Shown here in pieces: positions 35,067 through 44,148 of a stretch of 64,000 nucleotides of DNA. A model generated the notes under the pieces. It searched no databases. It was not told the DNA's origin and saw nothing but the letters and a program-made list of their open reading frames with translations. This DNA comes from Sulfurimonas sp. (GTDB lineage Bacteria; Campylobacterota; Campylobacteria; Campylobacterales; Sulfurimonadaceae), in the NCBI GenBank assembly GCA_028684815.1, contig JAQUFE010000005.1, positions 1-64,000 on the forward strand, given 5' to 3'. Each line of letters begins with the position of its first letter. Within the stretch, counting starts at the first letter, position 1. Made by a program: the position numbers and the translations under genes.

Positions 35067-35142
35067 GTTTTTTGCTGCCTATTCGGCAGTTTAATTTCAT
35101 ATAATATTAATTCATTTCTAAGCTACCTATTCGGCAGTAAAA
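35067..35142 (-). CRISPR. Mini-CRISPR: two diverged repeats around a 20-nt spacer (CreR-like)
   Basis: The first repeat in transcription (35142-35115) matches the array repeat at 25 of 28 bases. It keeps both the CTGCCGAATAGGTAG hairpin and the full CTTAGAAA 5' handle. The 20-nt spacer (35114-35095) reads TGAATTAATATTATATGAAA. The second repeat (35094-35067) matches at 22 of 28. It has a perfect CTGCC/GGCAG stem but a destroyed handle, so only one crRNA could be made, about 48 nt instead of 60. It lies just after the cas2-3 stop and before csy1, on the operon strand. Confidence 0.85.
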
Positions 35143-35172
35143 TATTATGTTTCGGATTGTATCTTATTTTTC

Positions 35173-38100
35173 TTATACTCTTACCAACCCAAACTGGTCA
35201 CTATACTCAAACTCATCACCTTGTTTATAGATTACAAAATTCAACTCTCCATATCTGAGTGATACTTCCTCTTTTGTTTGATTATTTTTTGAGGCATACT
35301 CTTCTACTAGTTCATCATAATCTCGATGTAACCATAATCTACTTATATCTATGTTATCCTCATCTGCTCTACTTATCTTCAGCATCTCTTCTCTATTTAC
35401 AGGATATCCTGATTCGTAAGTCATGAGTTTGCCATACTCATCTAACTCTGAAAAGAAGTAGTTGTCTTCTTTTTCGTTATAGACTAAAAAAATATTTGTA
35501 TTTTTTAAACTCTCCCTAAAAGGATGTAAGTAAAGAGGATGTGCTGTTAAAAACCAACTCTCATTTAAGTAGCCCTCAAAAGTATCAGCCCCTTTTTTAT
35601 CAAAAGAGGTTAAATCTTTTTGTGTCATGCAGTGTTCTAAATCAATTAAAGAATTTTTAGCATCTAGCTTTTGAGGTTTTTTGATTCTTGCTTGTGCATC
35701 TAGCCTGTTAGCAATTTTATCTGTATCTATAAGCTTTGAAATACTATGAGTGTTTAGAGTGATATTTTCCTCATACCCAGGTCTATTAAAATATCTCTTC
35801 CCTTCTTCATCACTACCCTTAAAAGCTTTATAGTTATACTGCATCAAGCCAATATTTGGTGCTACTATCTCACCTACTCTATGTCTTCGTACACGCCCTG
35901 CAAGTTGGATGATAGAGCGATAAGAAGATGGTTCTATAATTGCCCAGTCAAAATCATGATCTCGCCCTACTTCTTCCACAGGTGTTGCAACCAAAACAAA
36001 TATAACATCTTGTGTTTTACTTGCATCTATATGTGATCGGATTATTTTATCTTTAAACGCTTCTGGCTCTTTACCCTTACTCTCTTTTCTCTTCAATACA
36101 GCATCGAGATGCTTTTCTTGTTCATGTCGCAAAAGCAACACTTGACTTGAGTGATAAGCCATAACCTTTAGCTCTACATCATCATTATCAACCATCGCTA
36201 AGTATCTGCTCAAAGCTACACAAGGTGGAGTATTAGCTACACGAACAACCCCAAAAGAGATGCGTTTAGCACTTTTTTTATCTATAGTGTGATGCTCTTG
36301 ATGTTTTTGTATAATCGCATCTTTTATCTTAGAGAAGTAAACATCTGTTTTTGTTTCATCTTCACTCTCTTGCATCTCTTCATGGCACTCGACTATCTCA
36401 ACTTTTCTTTTTACAGGCTCTTTTTCTAGGTTTTGTATTCGCTTATCTATAAAATTGTTATGACTCTCTTCATACATTTCTAGTGCTTTTTTACTTTCAA
36501 AACTATCTATCTCTTTTACATCTGTTTTAAACTCATCTATCCATGCACACACTATTTTATTTTTCGATTCATGACTCTTTACATAGAGTTGCCAGCCTTT
36601 TTTATAGGCGTTGAAATAACCTTTCGCTAAATCAGGAGGAATTGTAGCCGATGAAATCATCACACCACGCCCTAGCATCCCAGCTAAGTGAACCAATCTA
36701 CCTATAGCGATAAGGTCAGAACCACTAAAGTCATCTATCTCATCTATAACTAAGTCAGAAGAGAGCATCCGCAAACTAGGCAATATATATCGTCCACCTT
36801 TTTTAGTGGTCACTGCACCCATGAGGTGGTCTATTGTGCAGACTAACACAGGTGCATAAAGAAAGTTTCTATCTCGCTCTTTTTTTAAAACAGTTTTTAA
36901 TGCATCATCTGGAATATCAAACTCATAGATAACTTCTTCATCAAGCAGACTCTCTAATGATTCAGAACCAAAATCACTTTTTTGTTCATCTTCTTTTTTT
37001 TGGTTTTCATGAAGTTCCATAATTGCTTTTGAACCTATCAAAACTGCCAAATCTTCTTTACTTAACTCTATCCTCTCTCTATACTCATCTCCAGTTTGTA
37101 AAGTCAAAGTTCTAAGCCCCAAAGCTAAAACATATCGCAAAGAGTCTCCATCTTTGGAGATGGCTTGCATCACCTTAGCATTTGCAAAAGTTTTTCCACA
37201 ACCTGTACTTGCCATATTTACAGCAAAAAAACCTCGTTTTTTAGACTCTTGGCTCATCACTTCTCTTATCTTTTTAACCGCTTTATCTTGCCAAATAAAC
37301 TCTTTGGGGCTTGCTCTTTTTAAGACTTTGTTGTTTTCAACGAAAGGAGATTGAGATTCAAACATAGGAAGATAGTGAACAATTTGCATAGCACTTTTAT
37401 ATACACCACATAAGTGATCATCTAGTTTTTGATTTAGCTCTTTAGTTTTGGGATGTGTGTTTGCAAAAAGGCCTTTGGTGTCTTCTCTAAGGGAGGTTTT
37501 ATCTTGCGATGAGTAGTTATGGTCACCTAGCATCAAACAGAGGCGACAATGATGTAAAACGGCTCTATAACTGCCATCTTTAATAGCTTCATCCAAGAGA
37601 GATTGTTGTGCTAAGAGTTTCGTTGCCCAGCGTTTGACAAGAGTTAGCCATTTAGATGAGTTACTCAAAAGTCCATGAGGAAATATAAAACATTGTTCTA
37701 AGCGTTTTTGATACTCTTTTTCATCCCTTTTATTTTCATATCCCCAAGATTTTTTAATATACTGAAGTGTATCCTCTATAGAAAAAGAAGCAACCCCATT
37801 CCATCCATCATCAACTATATTTTTTTTAGCAGTAGCTACACTTGGTAGTTTATGATGAGAGACTATCAACCACATTATAAGCTGTGCAAAAGAAGGAAGA
37901 TTTTGCAATACTCTTTCATCTACATCTTTAGCACTATCCATCAGTAAAGTCTCATCTATAATACCATCACTCAAACGATGCAACCAGTCCTCTTTATTTT
38001 GTGAAATAAAAATATTTAGCAAGATGCAACTTATCCACTCATGACGAATCGGGTCAGCTTTGATTTTGCTGTTTGGTTTTAACTTCTCTTGAAAAAGCTT

Positions 38101-38487
38101 TGTAGATTTTCCCCAATCATGAAACAAAGCAGAGAGTGCAGTTAGTGCTTTGATGAGGGGTATGTATTTCCATTCGCTCTCTTTATAGTTATCTAAGATA
38201 GTTTTAGCAGTCCAATGAACAGGAACAACTCCCTCCTCGTTAAATCTATCCATATTGCCAACCACCCACAAAAAGTCACTTCTACTACGACTTCGTATCC
38301 AGTGGCAACTTACAGCTGTACTTTTTGAAGCAGTTTTTCTAAGTAGTTTAAAAACAGCTCCTAAACCCTCCCTAGTAATAATTGTCCGCCATGTATTGTC
38401 TCCGATGCGATTGGCAAAACTATCTAAAATTCTTCTTGTTTTTTTAAGAGCATTTTTTTCACACTGTGAGACAAAAATAACCATCAT
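35173..38487 (-). CDS. cas2-3: Cas2-Cas3 fusion of type I-F
   Basis: 1104 residues. The first ~95 residues are the Cas2-like domain (MVIFVSQCEKNALKKTRRIL). The HD nuclease follows with LSALFHDWGKSTKLFQ near residue 135. The helicase has STGCGKT (Walker A, about 425), a DEID-type Walker B (LVIDEIDDF, about 580), an SATIPP motif III and a motif VI-like QLAGRVRRHRVGE. The fusion links adaptation (with Cas1) to target degradation. It overlaps cas1 by four bases. Gene content (cas1, no tniQ) marks a canonical I-F1 system rather than a transposon-borne one. Confidence 0.97.
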   Translation of the reverse strand: MMVIFVSQCEKNALKKTRRILDSFANRIGDNTWRTIITREGLGAVFKLLRKTASKSTAVSCHWIRSRSRSDFLWVVGNMDRFNEEGVVPVHWTAKTILDNYKESEWKYIPLIKALTALSALFHDWGKSTKLFQEKLKPNSKIKADPIRHEWISCILLNIFISQNKEDWLHRLSDGIIDETLLMDSAKDVDERVLQNLPSFAQLIMWLIVSHHKLPSVATAKKNIVDDGWNGVASFSIEDTLQYIKKSWGYENKRDEKEYQKRLEQCFIFPHGLLSNSSKWLTLVKRWATKLLAQQSLLDEAIKDGSYRAVLHHCRLCLMLGDHNYSSQDKTSLREDTKGLFANTHPKTKELNQKLDDHLCGVYKSAMQIVHYLPMFESQSPFVENNKVLKRASPKEFIWQDKAVKKIREVMSQESKKRGFFAVNMASTGCGKTFANAKVMQAISKDGDSLRYVLALGLRTLTLQTGDEYRERIELSKEDLAVLIGSKAIMELHENQKKEDEQKSDFGSESLESLLDEEVIYEFDIPDDALKTVLKKERDRNFLYAPVLVCTIDHLMGAVTTKKGGRYILPSLRMLSSDLVIDEIDDFSGSDLIAIGRLVHLAGMLGRGVMISSATIPPDLAKGYFNAYKKGWQLYVKSHESKNKIVCAWIDEFKTDVKEIDSFESKKALEMYEESHNNFIDKRIQNLEKEPVKRKVEIVECHEEMQESEDETKTDVYFSKIKDAIIQKHQEHHTIDKKSAKRISFGVVRVANTPPCVALSRYLAMVDNDDVELKVMAYHSSQVLLLRHEQEKHLDAVLKRKESKGKEPEAFKDKIIRSHIDASKTQDVIFVLVATPVEEVGRDHDFDWAIIEPSSYRSIIQLAGRVRRHRVGEIVAPNIGLMQYNYKAFKGSDEEGKRYFNRPGYEENITLNTHSISKLIDTDKIANRLDAQARIKKPQKLDAKNSLIDLEHCMTQKDLTSFDKKGADTFEGYLNESWFLTAHPLYLHPFRESLKNTNIFLVYNEKEDNYFFSELDEYGKLMTYESGYPVNREEMLKISRADEDNIDISRLWLHRDYDELVEEYASKNNQTKEEVSLRYGELNFVIYKQGDEFEYSDQFGLVRV

Positions 38488-39443
38488 AATATTTTATCTT
38501 TGAGTGAATAATAAGCAGATGCTTCTTTAACTTGCGTAAACATAAAGTCTAAAGCTTTATGCTCTACAAAATTTTGTAAACATTGTGAGCGAAACTCTTT
38601 TTCACTCATCTTCTCTTTAGCACAGATGAATGCCCATGGTAAAACAAGAGCATCTTTTATAAGATCAGCCACATCAAAGACTAAGGCACCTCTTCTAGTT
38701 TTACCATGCATCACTGCAAAACCGTGAGGAATTCCTAAAACCCAAAGAGTTGTCGCTCCTAGTCCATACGCTAAATAATTTCCATGATTTAAAAAATCAT
38801 TGGCTAAGTCAGCACTTTTATGTTCTCTTGTAAAACCAGATTGATTTGTTTTTTGTGCTGCATATTTGTAGAGTTTTTTTGTAAAATCTGCTTCAAGTTG
38901 TAGAAGTTTTCCAACATTATAAGCATTTGGGATATTTGTTAAAATAGTAGAAAATAGGCTCTCTAATTCAGGGTCTCCAACATCAAAACCCTCTAACCTC
39001 AACTCACGATCTTTAGACCAGACTTTTTGTATAAATGCGATTCTTGCTATCTGAAATCTTTTAGCAGTCTCGAGTCGCTTTGCATCATCAAACCAAAACT
39101 GCATCCAGCCTTGTACATATTCTGTCGGTCTATATTCATTTTGAGGAGTAAACCACTCTATCTCATTTGCCATGAGTAGAGGTGTCGCCCCACTTCCAGA
39201 AAATCCCACAAGAACACCAGCCTGTGCTAGCATTCTCATAGCAGCTTGAGTTATAGAAGTTCCAGTTCCAAGAAGTAAGCAAGTAGTATTTGCTATGGGG
39301 ATATTCCAGTATTGGTACTCTTTTTTAACCTCGCTAAGATAGAGGACTCTTCCATCTTTTTGCATTACACGGCAATACTCAAGATAGTATATATTTGCTC
39401 TTTTTGAGTGCAAAATAGCTTTTAAGTCTGTTAAATTTTCCAA
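38484..39443 (-). CDS. cas1: Cas1 integrase of type I-F
   Basis: 319 residues. The N-terminal ILHSKRANIYYLEYCRVMQ and the beta-rich domain are typical of Cas1f. The helical catalytic domain has the metal ligands in the regions of RLEGFDVGDPELE, YLAYGLGATTLW (a family His/Gly turn) and GALVFDVADLIKDALVLPWA. With Cas2-3 it inserts new spacers at the leader. It is the first gene of the cas run, with TAGGAG before ATG and an AT-rich promoter region up to the flanking repeat at 39501. Confidence 0.96.
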   Translation of the reverse strand: MENLTDLKAILHSKRANIYYLEYCRVMQKDGRVLYLSEVKKEYQYWNIPIANTTCLLLGTGTSITQAAMRMLAQAGVLVGFSGSGATPLLMANEIEWFTPQNEYRPTEYVQGWMQFWFDDAKRLETAKRFQIARIAFIQKVWSKDRELRLEGFDVGDPELESLFSTILTNIPNAYNVGKLLQLEADFTKKLYKYAAQKTNQSGFTREHKSADLANDFLNHGNYLAYGLGATTLWVLGIPHGFAVMHGKTRRGALVFDVADLIKDALVLPWAFICAKEKMSEKEFRSQCLQNFVEHKALDFMFTQVKEASAYYSLKDKIL

Positions 39444-39500
39444 TTTTAACTCCTAATATATAAGCAACATTTCTACTTTAAGCATCTGTATAATATATAA

Positions 39501-39691
39501 TTGAACGCTCTCATTAATCTATAAACTAGATTCCGTATCAAGCACGGAATGACGGACATGCGCCATCATAAACTTGACGAAACGAGCGTCATCCTGAACT
39601 TGACGAAACGAGTGTCATCATGAACTTGACGGACATGCGTCATCCTGAACTTGATTCAGGATCCAACTTAATAATTATTCAGAGCATTCAG
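39501..39691 (-). repeat. MITE-like element, copy B (right flank of CRISPR-Cas island)
   Basis: A 191-bp element that is the reverse-complement counterpart of 26936-27142: TTGAA-CGCTCTCATTAATC at one end and a reverse-complement CTGAA-TGCTCTGAATAATT at the other. It has the same ATTCCGTATCAAGCACGGAA and CCTGAACTTGATTCAGG palindromes. Its interior carries extra ACTTGACGAAACGAG units. It sits 57 bases upstream of cas1 and 14 bases past the mnmA stop. Confidence 0.8.
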
Positions 39692-39705
39692 TTAAAAATC
39701 TACTT

Positions 39706-40731
39706 CTATACCCCACAAATCCACCCACCGCCTATGAGTTTATCATCATCATAAAAAACAGCGGCTTGGCCTATGGCTACTCCAAAGACGCTCTCTTTTA
39801 AGGTTATAGCTGCTTTGTTATTTTCTATCTTTACATGGCATCTGACCGCTTTTGTTCTGTATCTTAGCTTTACGCTTGTATCAAACTCATCTTTGTCATT
39901 AAACATATTTAGGTTATCTATGACCAAACTACTACAAGCTAGATCCTCTTTTTTACCAACGGTTATCTGGTTTTTAGTGGCATCTATGCTTAATACATAG
40001 TGAGGTTCATGTGCGCCTCTCACACTGAAGCCTTTTCTTTTTCCTATGGTGTAGTGCATATATCCCTTATGCTCGCCGACCACATTCCCATCTCCATCTA
40101 TTACCTCTCCGAGCTGATCTACCTCAACATAATCTTTAAGCAGGTCTGTATAGGTAGTCTCAACAAAACAAATCTCACTTGATTCGCCTTGAGATGCAAA
40201 AGATTCTAAGCCTTTGATGGAAGCTGCAAACTCTTTTATATCGCTTTTTTTACGTTCACCTAGAGGAAAAATTAGCCTTGGCAAAATCTCTTTTTTTACA
40301 TAAAATAGAAAGTAGCTTTGATCTTTTGTGTCATCATCTGCTTGATAAAAGTACTCTCCATCAGTTTTAATGTAGTGTCCTGTTGCTAGATAGTCAGCGC
40401 CAATGCTATCAGCAAACTTTATCATCTCGCCAAACTTTAGGTTTCTGTTACATAAAGCACAAGGATTTGGAGTTTCGCCTTTGGCATAAGTATCTATAAA
40501 TGGTTGAAAAACTTTTTCATTAAAAGTCTCTTGCAAATCTAGAACATGGAGTTTCATCCCAACAAAAGCAGCTGCTTTTTTTGCACGTTCAAGGTGGATT
40601 TCATGATAGTTTGGCTTTGAGTGAAGCTTCATATAAAGTCCTTCAACTTCATAGCCTTCTTGTTTTAACAAGAGTGCTGAGACAGTGGAATCAACTCCTC
40701 CGCTCATGCCTACTAATACTTTTTTTTTCAT
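39706..40731 (-). CDS. mnmA: tRNA-specific 2-thiouridylase
   Basis: 341 residues. The PP-loop GMSGGVDSTVSA is at residues 8-19. Catalytic cysteines are in NPCALCNR (near 90) and SSEICFVE (near 187). The C-terminal beta-barrel ends with AVFYDDDKLIGGGWI. MnmA adds sulphur at C2 of the wobble uridine of Lys, Glu and Gln tRNAs. It is directly downstream of the LOG-family gene (no gap), so it is probably cotranscribed with the flagellar run. Confidence 0.96.
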   Translation of the reverse strand: MKKKVLVGMSGGVDSTVSALLLKQEGYEVEGLYMKLHSKPNYHEIHLERAKKAAAFVGMKLHVLDLQETFNEKVFQPFIDTYAKGETPNPCALCNRNLKFGEMIKFADSIGADYLATGHYIKTDGEYFYQADDDTKDQSYFLFYVKKEILPRLIFPLGERKKSDIKEFAASIKGLESFASQGESSEICFVETTYTDLLKDYVEVDQLGEVIDGDGNVVGEHKGYMHYTIGKRKGFSVRGAHEPHYVLSIDATKNQITVGKKEDLACSSLVIDNLNMFNDKDEFDTSVKLRYRTKAVRCHVKIENNKAAITLKESVFGVAIGQAAVFYDDDKLIGGGWICGV

Positions 40732-41499
40732 TTACTTATCTTGTTTTATTTTTTTCTCTGTACAAAACTCATGAAGAGATTTGTAATAAGTAGAGTCTTC
40801 AAGCCCAACATTTTTGAGCATTTCCATCTGCTTAAAAAGTGATTGTTCTATCTCTTTTACAACAACTTTTAAGTCATCTGTAAGAGTAATAATATCTATA
40901 TCACCTTTATCAATCATCCCACTACCAACGAGCTTATCTTCTATAAACTTCATAAGCGGTTGAAAAAAATCAACTCCAACCACAAAGACTCTAACACCCG
41001 TTATTTTTTTAGTTTGTATAAGAGTTAGTGCTTCAAAAAGCTCATCAAGGGTTCCATAACCACCTGGGAAAATCACATAAGCCATAGAGTACTTTACAAG
41101 CATAACTTTTCTTGAGAAAAAGTAGTCAAACCTCAACTCTGTAGTGGTATATGGATTTGCAATTTGCTCAAATGGTAGATCGATATTAAGGCCTATTGAC
41201 TCAACATTTTTATGTTTAAAAGCACCTCTATTGGCAGCTTCCATAATGCCTCCTCCACCACCTGTCATGATGTTAAAACCTCTTGAACCGAGCATTGATG
41301 CTACTTTTTGTGCTTTCTTATAAGAGGTTGCATTTTGTTTTGTTCTTGCACTACCAAAGATAGTTACAGTTGGACCTAGTTCACCTAAGTCATCATAACC
41401 CTTTACAAAGTCAGCTAGTATTCTAAAAGCACTCCAAGCATCAGCTGATTTTATATCTTTTAAATATTTTTTTGTTATTTCATTTTTTTTGGATCTCAA
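40732..41499 (-). CDS. LOG-family Rossmann protein (TIGR00730 type)
   Basis: 255 residues. It contains the LOG hallmarks TGGGGGIMEAANRGAF (about 77-92) and FPGGYGTLDELFEALTLIQT (about 140-159). This family includes cytokinin-type nucleoside 5'-monophosphate phosphoribohydrolases and nucleotide pyrophosphatases such as PpnN. Its bacterial substrate here is not known. It lies two bases after fliY on the same strand and directly before mnmA. Confidence 0.85.
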   Translation of the reverse strand: MRSKKNEITKKYLKDIKSADAWSAFRILADFVKGYDDLGELGPTVTIFGSARTKQNATSYKKAQKVASMLGSRGFNIMTGGGGGIMEAANRGAFKHKNVESIGLNIDLPFEQIANPYTTTELRFDYFFSRKVMLVKYSMAYVIFPGGYGTLDELFEALTLIQTKKITGVRVFVVGVDFFQPLMKFIEDKLVGSGMIDKGDIDIITLTDDLKVVVKEIEQSLFKQMEMLKNVGLEDSTYYKSLHEFCTEKKIKQDK

Positions 41500-41500
41500 T

Positions 41501-42367
41501 TTACGCCTTTAACTTGTTTAATCTATCTCTTTTTGAGCCTATTGTTTTTATCTGAACACCAAAGTTTCCATCTATAATCACAACTTCGCCTTGAGCTATT
41601 ACATGATTATCAACTAAGATATCAAGTGGGTCATTTGCTAGTTGATTAAGCTCTATAACTGAACCGATATCCATATTTAAAACATCTTTAAGTAGCATCT
41701 TTTTCTTTCCAATTCTTACACGAACAGGAAGTTTAACATCCATGATAAGAGAGATATTATTCATCTCATCAGAGTTAAGCTTTACTCCAGAAGAGTTGCA
41801 ATTTTGCAAAGAATTTTCTTCAAATTGGCTTGAGCTTTCTTGCGGCTTATCTTTTTTACCATCAAGAGAGTTACGAAGTTTCTCATCTATGATAAACATA
41901 AATAGAGAATTCAAATCACCTATATTGAACTTATAAACATACATTTTGCTGTAATCTTCTAGGCTAATCTCACTATTATCTGAGACGAACTCTATATCAT
42001 CTACCTTAAAAGAGAGTATTGGTATCTCTTTTTGTGCCGAAAGACTATTTGCAATGGCACCAAATATATTTGAAACTATCTCTTTTGAAGCGTCTAAATC
42101 ATCTTCACTCACATCTTCTCTATCACTTGCATCTTCACCCATCATCATATCAGAAAGTGATGCAGCTAAGTTTGGAGTAAGTGCTACCATTGCTTTAGCA
42201 GCTACATCACCGCTAACACTTAGTTTTACTAGGACTATAGGAGGAATTATACTTGAGATAATGCTTAAATCCTGCTGCTCTTTTATCTCTAAAGTTGGTG
42301 CTTGACCAATTAAAGCTTCTACTGTTCCAACAGTCTCATCTTCAAATAGTTTCATAAAATTAGTCAT
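41501..42367 (-). CDS. fliY: Flagellar motor switch protein FliY
   Basis: 288 residues. A CheC/FliM-like middle region (VLVKLSVSGDVAAKAMVALTP, AKEIVSNIFGAIANSLS) is followed by a Ser/Asn-rich linker. A C-terminal FliN/SpoA domain lies at about residues 205-285 (LIMDVKLPVRVRIGKKKM, LDILVDNHVIAQGEVV). Part of the C-ring with FliM and FliG; in Campylobacterota FliY coexists with FliN. It overlaps fliM by eight bases. Confidence 0.92.
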   Translation of the reverse strand: MTNFMKLFEDETVGTVEALIGQAPTLEIKEQQDLSIISSIIPPIVLVKLSVSGDVAAKAMVALTPNLAASLSDMMMGEDASDREDVSEDDLDASKEIVSNIFGAIANSLSAQKEIPILSFKVDDIEFVSDNSEISLEDYSKMYVYKFNIGDLNSLFMFIIDEKLRNSLDGKKDKPQESSSQFEENSLQNCNSSGVKLNSDEMNNISLIMDVKLPVRVRIGKKKMLLKDVLNMDIGSVIELNQLANDPLDILVDNHVIAQGEVVIIDGNFGVQIKTIGSKRDRLNKLKA

Positions 42368-43463
42368 CTATTCTTTCCTCTTTTGTTTTTTCTTCACCAT
42401 GCACTATATCTCTAACTCCAGAGATTTTCTCATGTCTTAAGTTTTCAAAGTTTTCTAGTGCGCGTTTGACCGCATCTTTTTCTGTATCTATCATCTGCGT
42501 AACTTGGATAGATTTTCTAAATCTTCGAAGCCCTATCTCTCCTCTAAATCTATCTTTTCCATCAATACTCACAGTTACAACATCATCAGCTGGACTTGAG
42601 AGCCTTACAACATCTCCAACTTGAAGATCTAAAACATCTCTCATAGTCAGCTCTGCATCTCCTAGGTTTGCCTCTACATTTACTTTAGCACCACCGAGAA
42701 GGACTTGAAGTTCGGTGTTTCTACTCTTTTTAGAACTTGTCTCATTTAGCATCAAGTCCCTACTTGCTAACTTTGGCAAAACGGGTTCAAGCGCAATAAC
42801 TGGATAACAGATGTTCATCATCCCAGAAGAGTGACCAATAATTATCTCCATAACTACCATCACAACTATCTCATTTTGAGCAACAATTTGGACAACATTT
42901 GGGCTAGACTCTTTAGATTCAATGGCAGGAAAAACCTCCATAACAGGTCCCCATGCCTCTTTTAGAGTACTCATCATTACACGCAAGATCGTCTCAAAAA
43001 GACTTAACTCTATATCTGAGAACTCTCTATTTGCATCAAAAGGTTCGCCCTTTCCGCCCAAAAGTCGGTCAAGCATCGGAAAAGCGATAGATGGGTTTAT
43101 CTCAATAATACCGCTTCCCTCTAGCGGCTTTATTGAAAAAACATTAAAACTCGTTGGACTCGGCAGTGACATCAAAAACTCACCATAAGTCATCTGATCA
43201 ACCGAGTGAAGTTGTATCTCAACAATAGAGCGCATGATGGAAGAGATCTGAGATGCTAATGAGCGAGCCATCTTATCGTGAACACCGCGAAATGCACGAA
43301 GTTGTTCTTTTGAGACTCTGTTTGGTCTCTTAAAGTCGTAGAGCGTTACTTGTTGATTGTGTGTAAAGGAGCTGCTGCTCGTGTCATCTAAGACATCATC
43401 ACCCTCATCATCAACGACATCTAGTAGCGCATCTATCTCTTCTTGTGAAAGTATATCTGCCAT
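42360..43463 (-). CDS. fliM: Flagellar motor switch protein FliM
   Basis: 367 residues. The N-terminal ILSQEEIDALLDVV is the CheY-P docking peptide. LYDFKRPNRVSKEQLRAFRGVHD opens the middle domain, and PMLDRLLGGKG is a family landmark. The C-terminal SpoA domain (ELQVLLGGAKVNVEANLGDAE) binds FliY/FliN. The tail beyond residue ~330 is charged. It sits one base after fliA and overlaps fliY, so the switch genes are translated together. Confidence 0.95.
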   Translation of the reverse strand: MADILSQEEIDALLDVVDDEGDDVLDDTSSSSFTHNQQVTLYDFKRPNRVSKEQLRAFRGVHDKMARSLASQISSIMRSIVEIQLHSVDQMTYGEFLMSLPSPTSFNVFSIKPLEGSGIIEINPSIAFPMLDRLLGGKGEPFDANREFSDIELSLFETILRVMMSTLKEAWGPVMEVFPAIESKESSPNVVQIVAQNEIVVMVVMEIIIGHSSGMMNICYPVIALEPVLPKLASRDLMLNETSSKKSRNTELQVLLGGAKVNVEANLGDAELTMRDVLDLQVGDVVRLSSPADDVVTVSIDGKDRFRGEIGLRRFRKSIQVTQMIDTEKDAVKRALENFENLRHEKISGVRDIVHGEEKTKEERIDD

Positions 43464-43464
43464 T

Positions 43465-44148
43465 TTATGCCCCTACACTCTCTCTGATTTTATGAATGAC
43501 TGATTTATGAATCTGAGATATTCTAGACTCTGTAATATTTAAAATCTCGCTTATCTCTTTTAAAGTAAGCTCTTCAAAGTAGTAGAGCTGTATTATCATC
43601 TGTTCTCGTTCATTATAGTCTGCTAGAACACTCTTTATCGTCTCTATTAGTTCTTCTTTTTCTATAAGAGCTAGGGCAGCTCCCTCATCTCCAACATTTA
43701 GTTGGTCGTGCAGAGGCATAACTGTATATATAGTAGATGCTATCCTCGCTTCATGAACCTTCTCTACTGTCTCACCTAATAACTCTGATAACTCCTCATC
43801 AGTCGGCTCATCTTCATTTGTTAACCTATGCTCTTCTATAGCGTAGTCTATCGCTTTAACTAGTTTTCTACTAGCACGAGACAAGATATCTAAACTTCTT
43901 AAGTAGTCAAGCATAGAGCCGTAAACTCTCTTTTTTGCATATCCCCAAAAAGAGTCATTTAAGCTCTCATCATATCTTCTTGCTAATTTTATAAGCTCTT
44001 CAGTTCCTATAGCTGAGAGATCCATATAGTCTATAGAACTCGGCAATCTCTCTTTGAGTCTAAATGCCATAGCCTTTACGGCAGGCAGGTACTGAAGTGC
44101 AAGTTCATCTTTTTTATGTTTGATATCTTGTGTATAGGCGGAGATCAT
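43465..44148 (-). CDS. fliA: Flagellar sigma factor sigma-28
   Basis: 227 residues. Region 2 (YDESLNDSFWGYAKKRVYGSMLDYLR), region 3 (RLTNEDEPTDEELSELLGET) and region 4 with its HTH (LTLKEISEILNITESRISQIHKSVIHKIRE) are all present, the pattern of FliA. It directs late flagellar genes. It overlaps the upstream 114-residue membrane-protein gene by four bases and is followed by fliM after one base. Confidence 0.95.
   Translation of the reverse strand: MISAYTQDIKHKKDELALQYLPAVKAMAFRLKERLPSSIDYMDLSAIGTEELIKLARRYDESLNDSFWGYAKKRVYGSMLDYLRSLDILSRASRKLVKAIDYAIEEHRLTNEDEPTDEELSELLGETVEKVHEARIASTIYTVMPLHDQLNVGDEGAALALIEKEELIETIKSVLADYNEREQMIIQLYYFEELTLKEISEILNITESRISQIHKSVIHKIRESVGA

Noticed and set aside
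27902-39443. Transposon-associated (Tn7-like) I-F3 CRISPR system
   Set aside because: cas1 and a full-length cas2-3 are present and no tniQ or tns genes are seen; this is a canonical I-F1 locus.
39444-39500. A mini-crRNA target in the cas1 promoter region
   Set aside because: AT-rich words are similar, but there is no continuous seed match and no CC PAM on either strand by eye.
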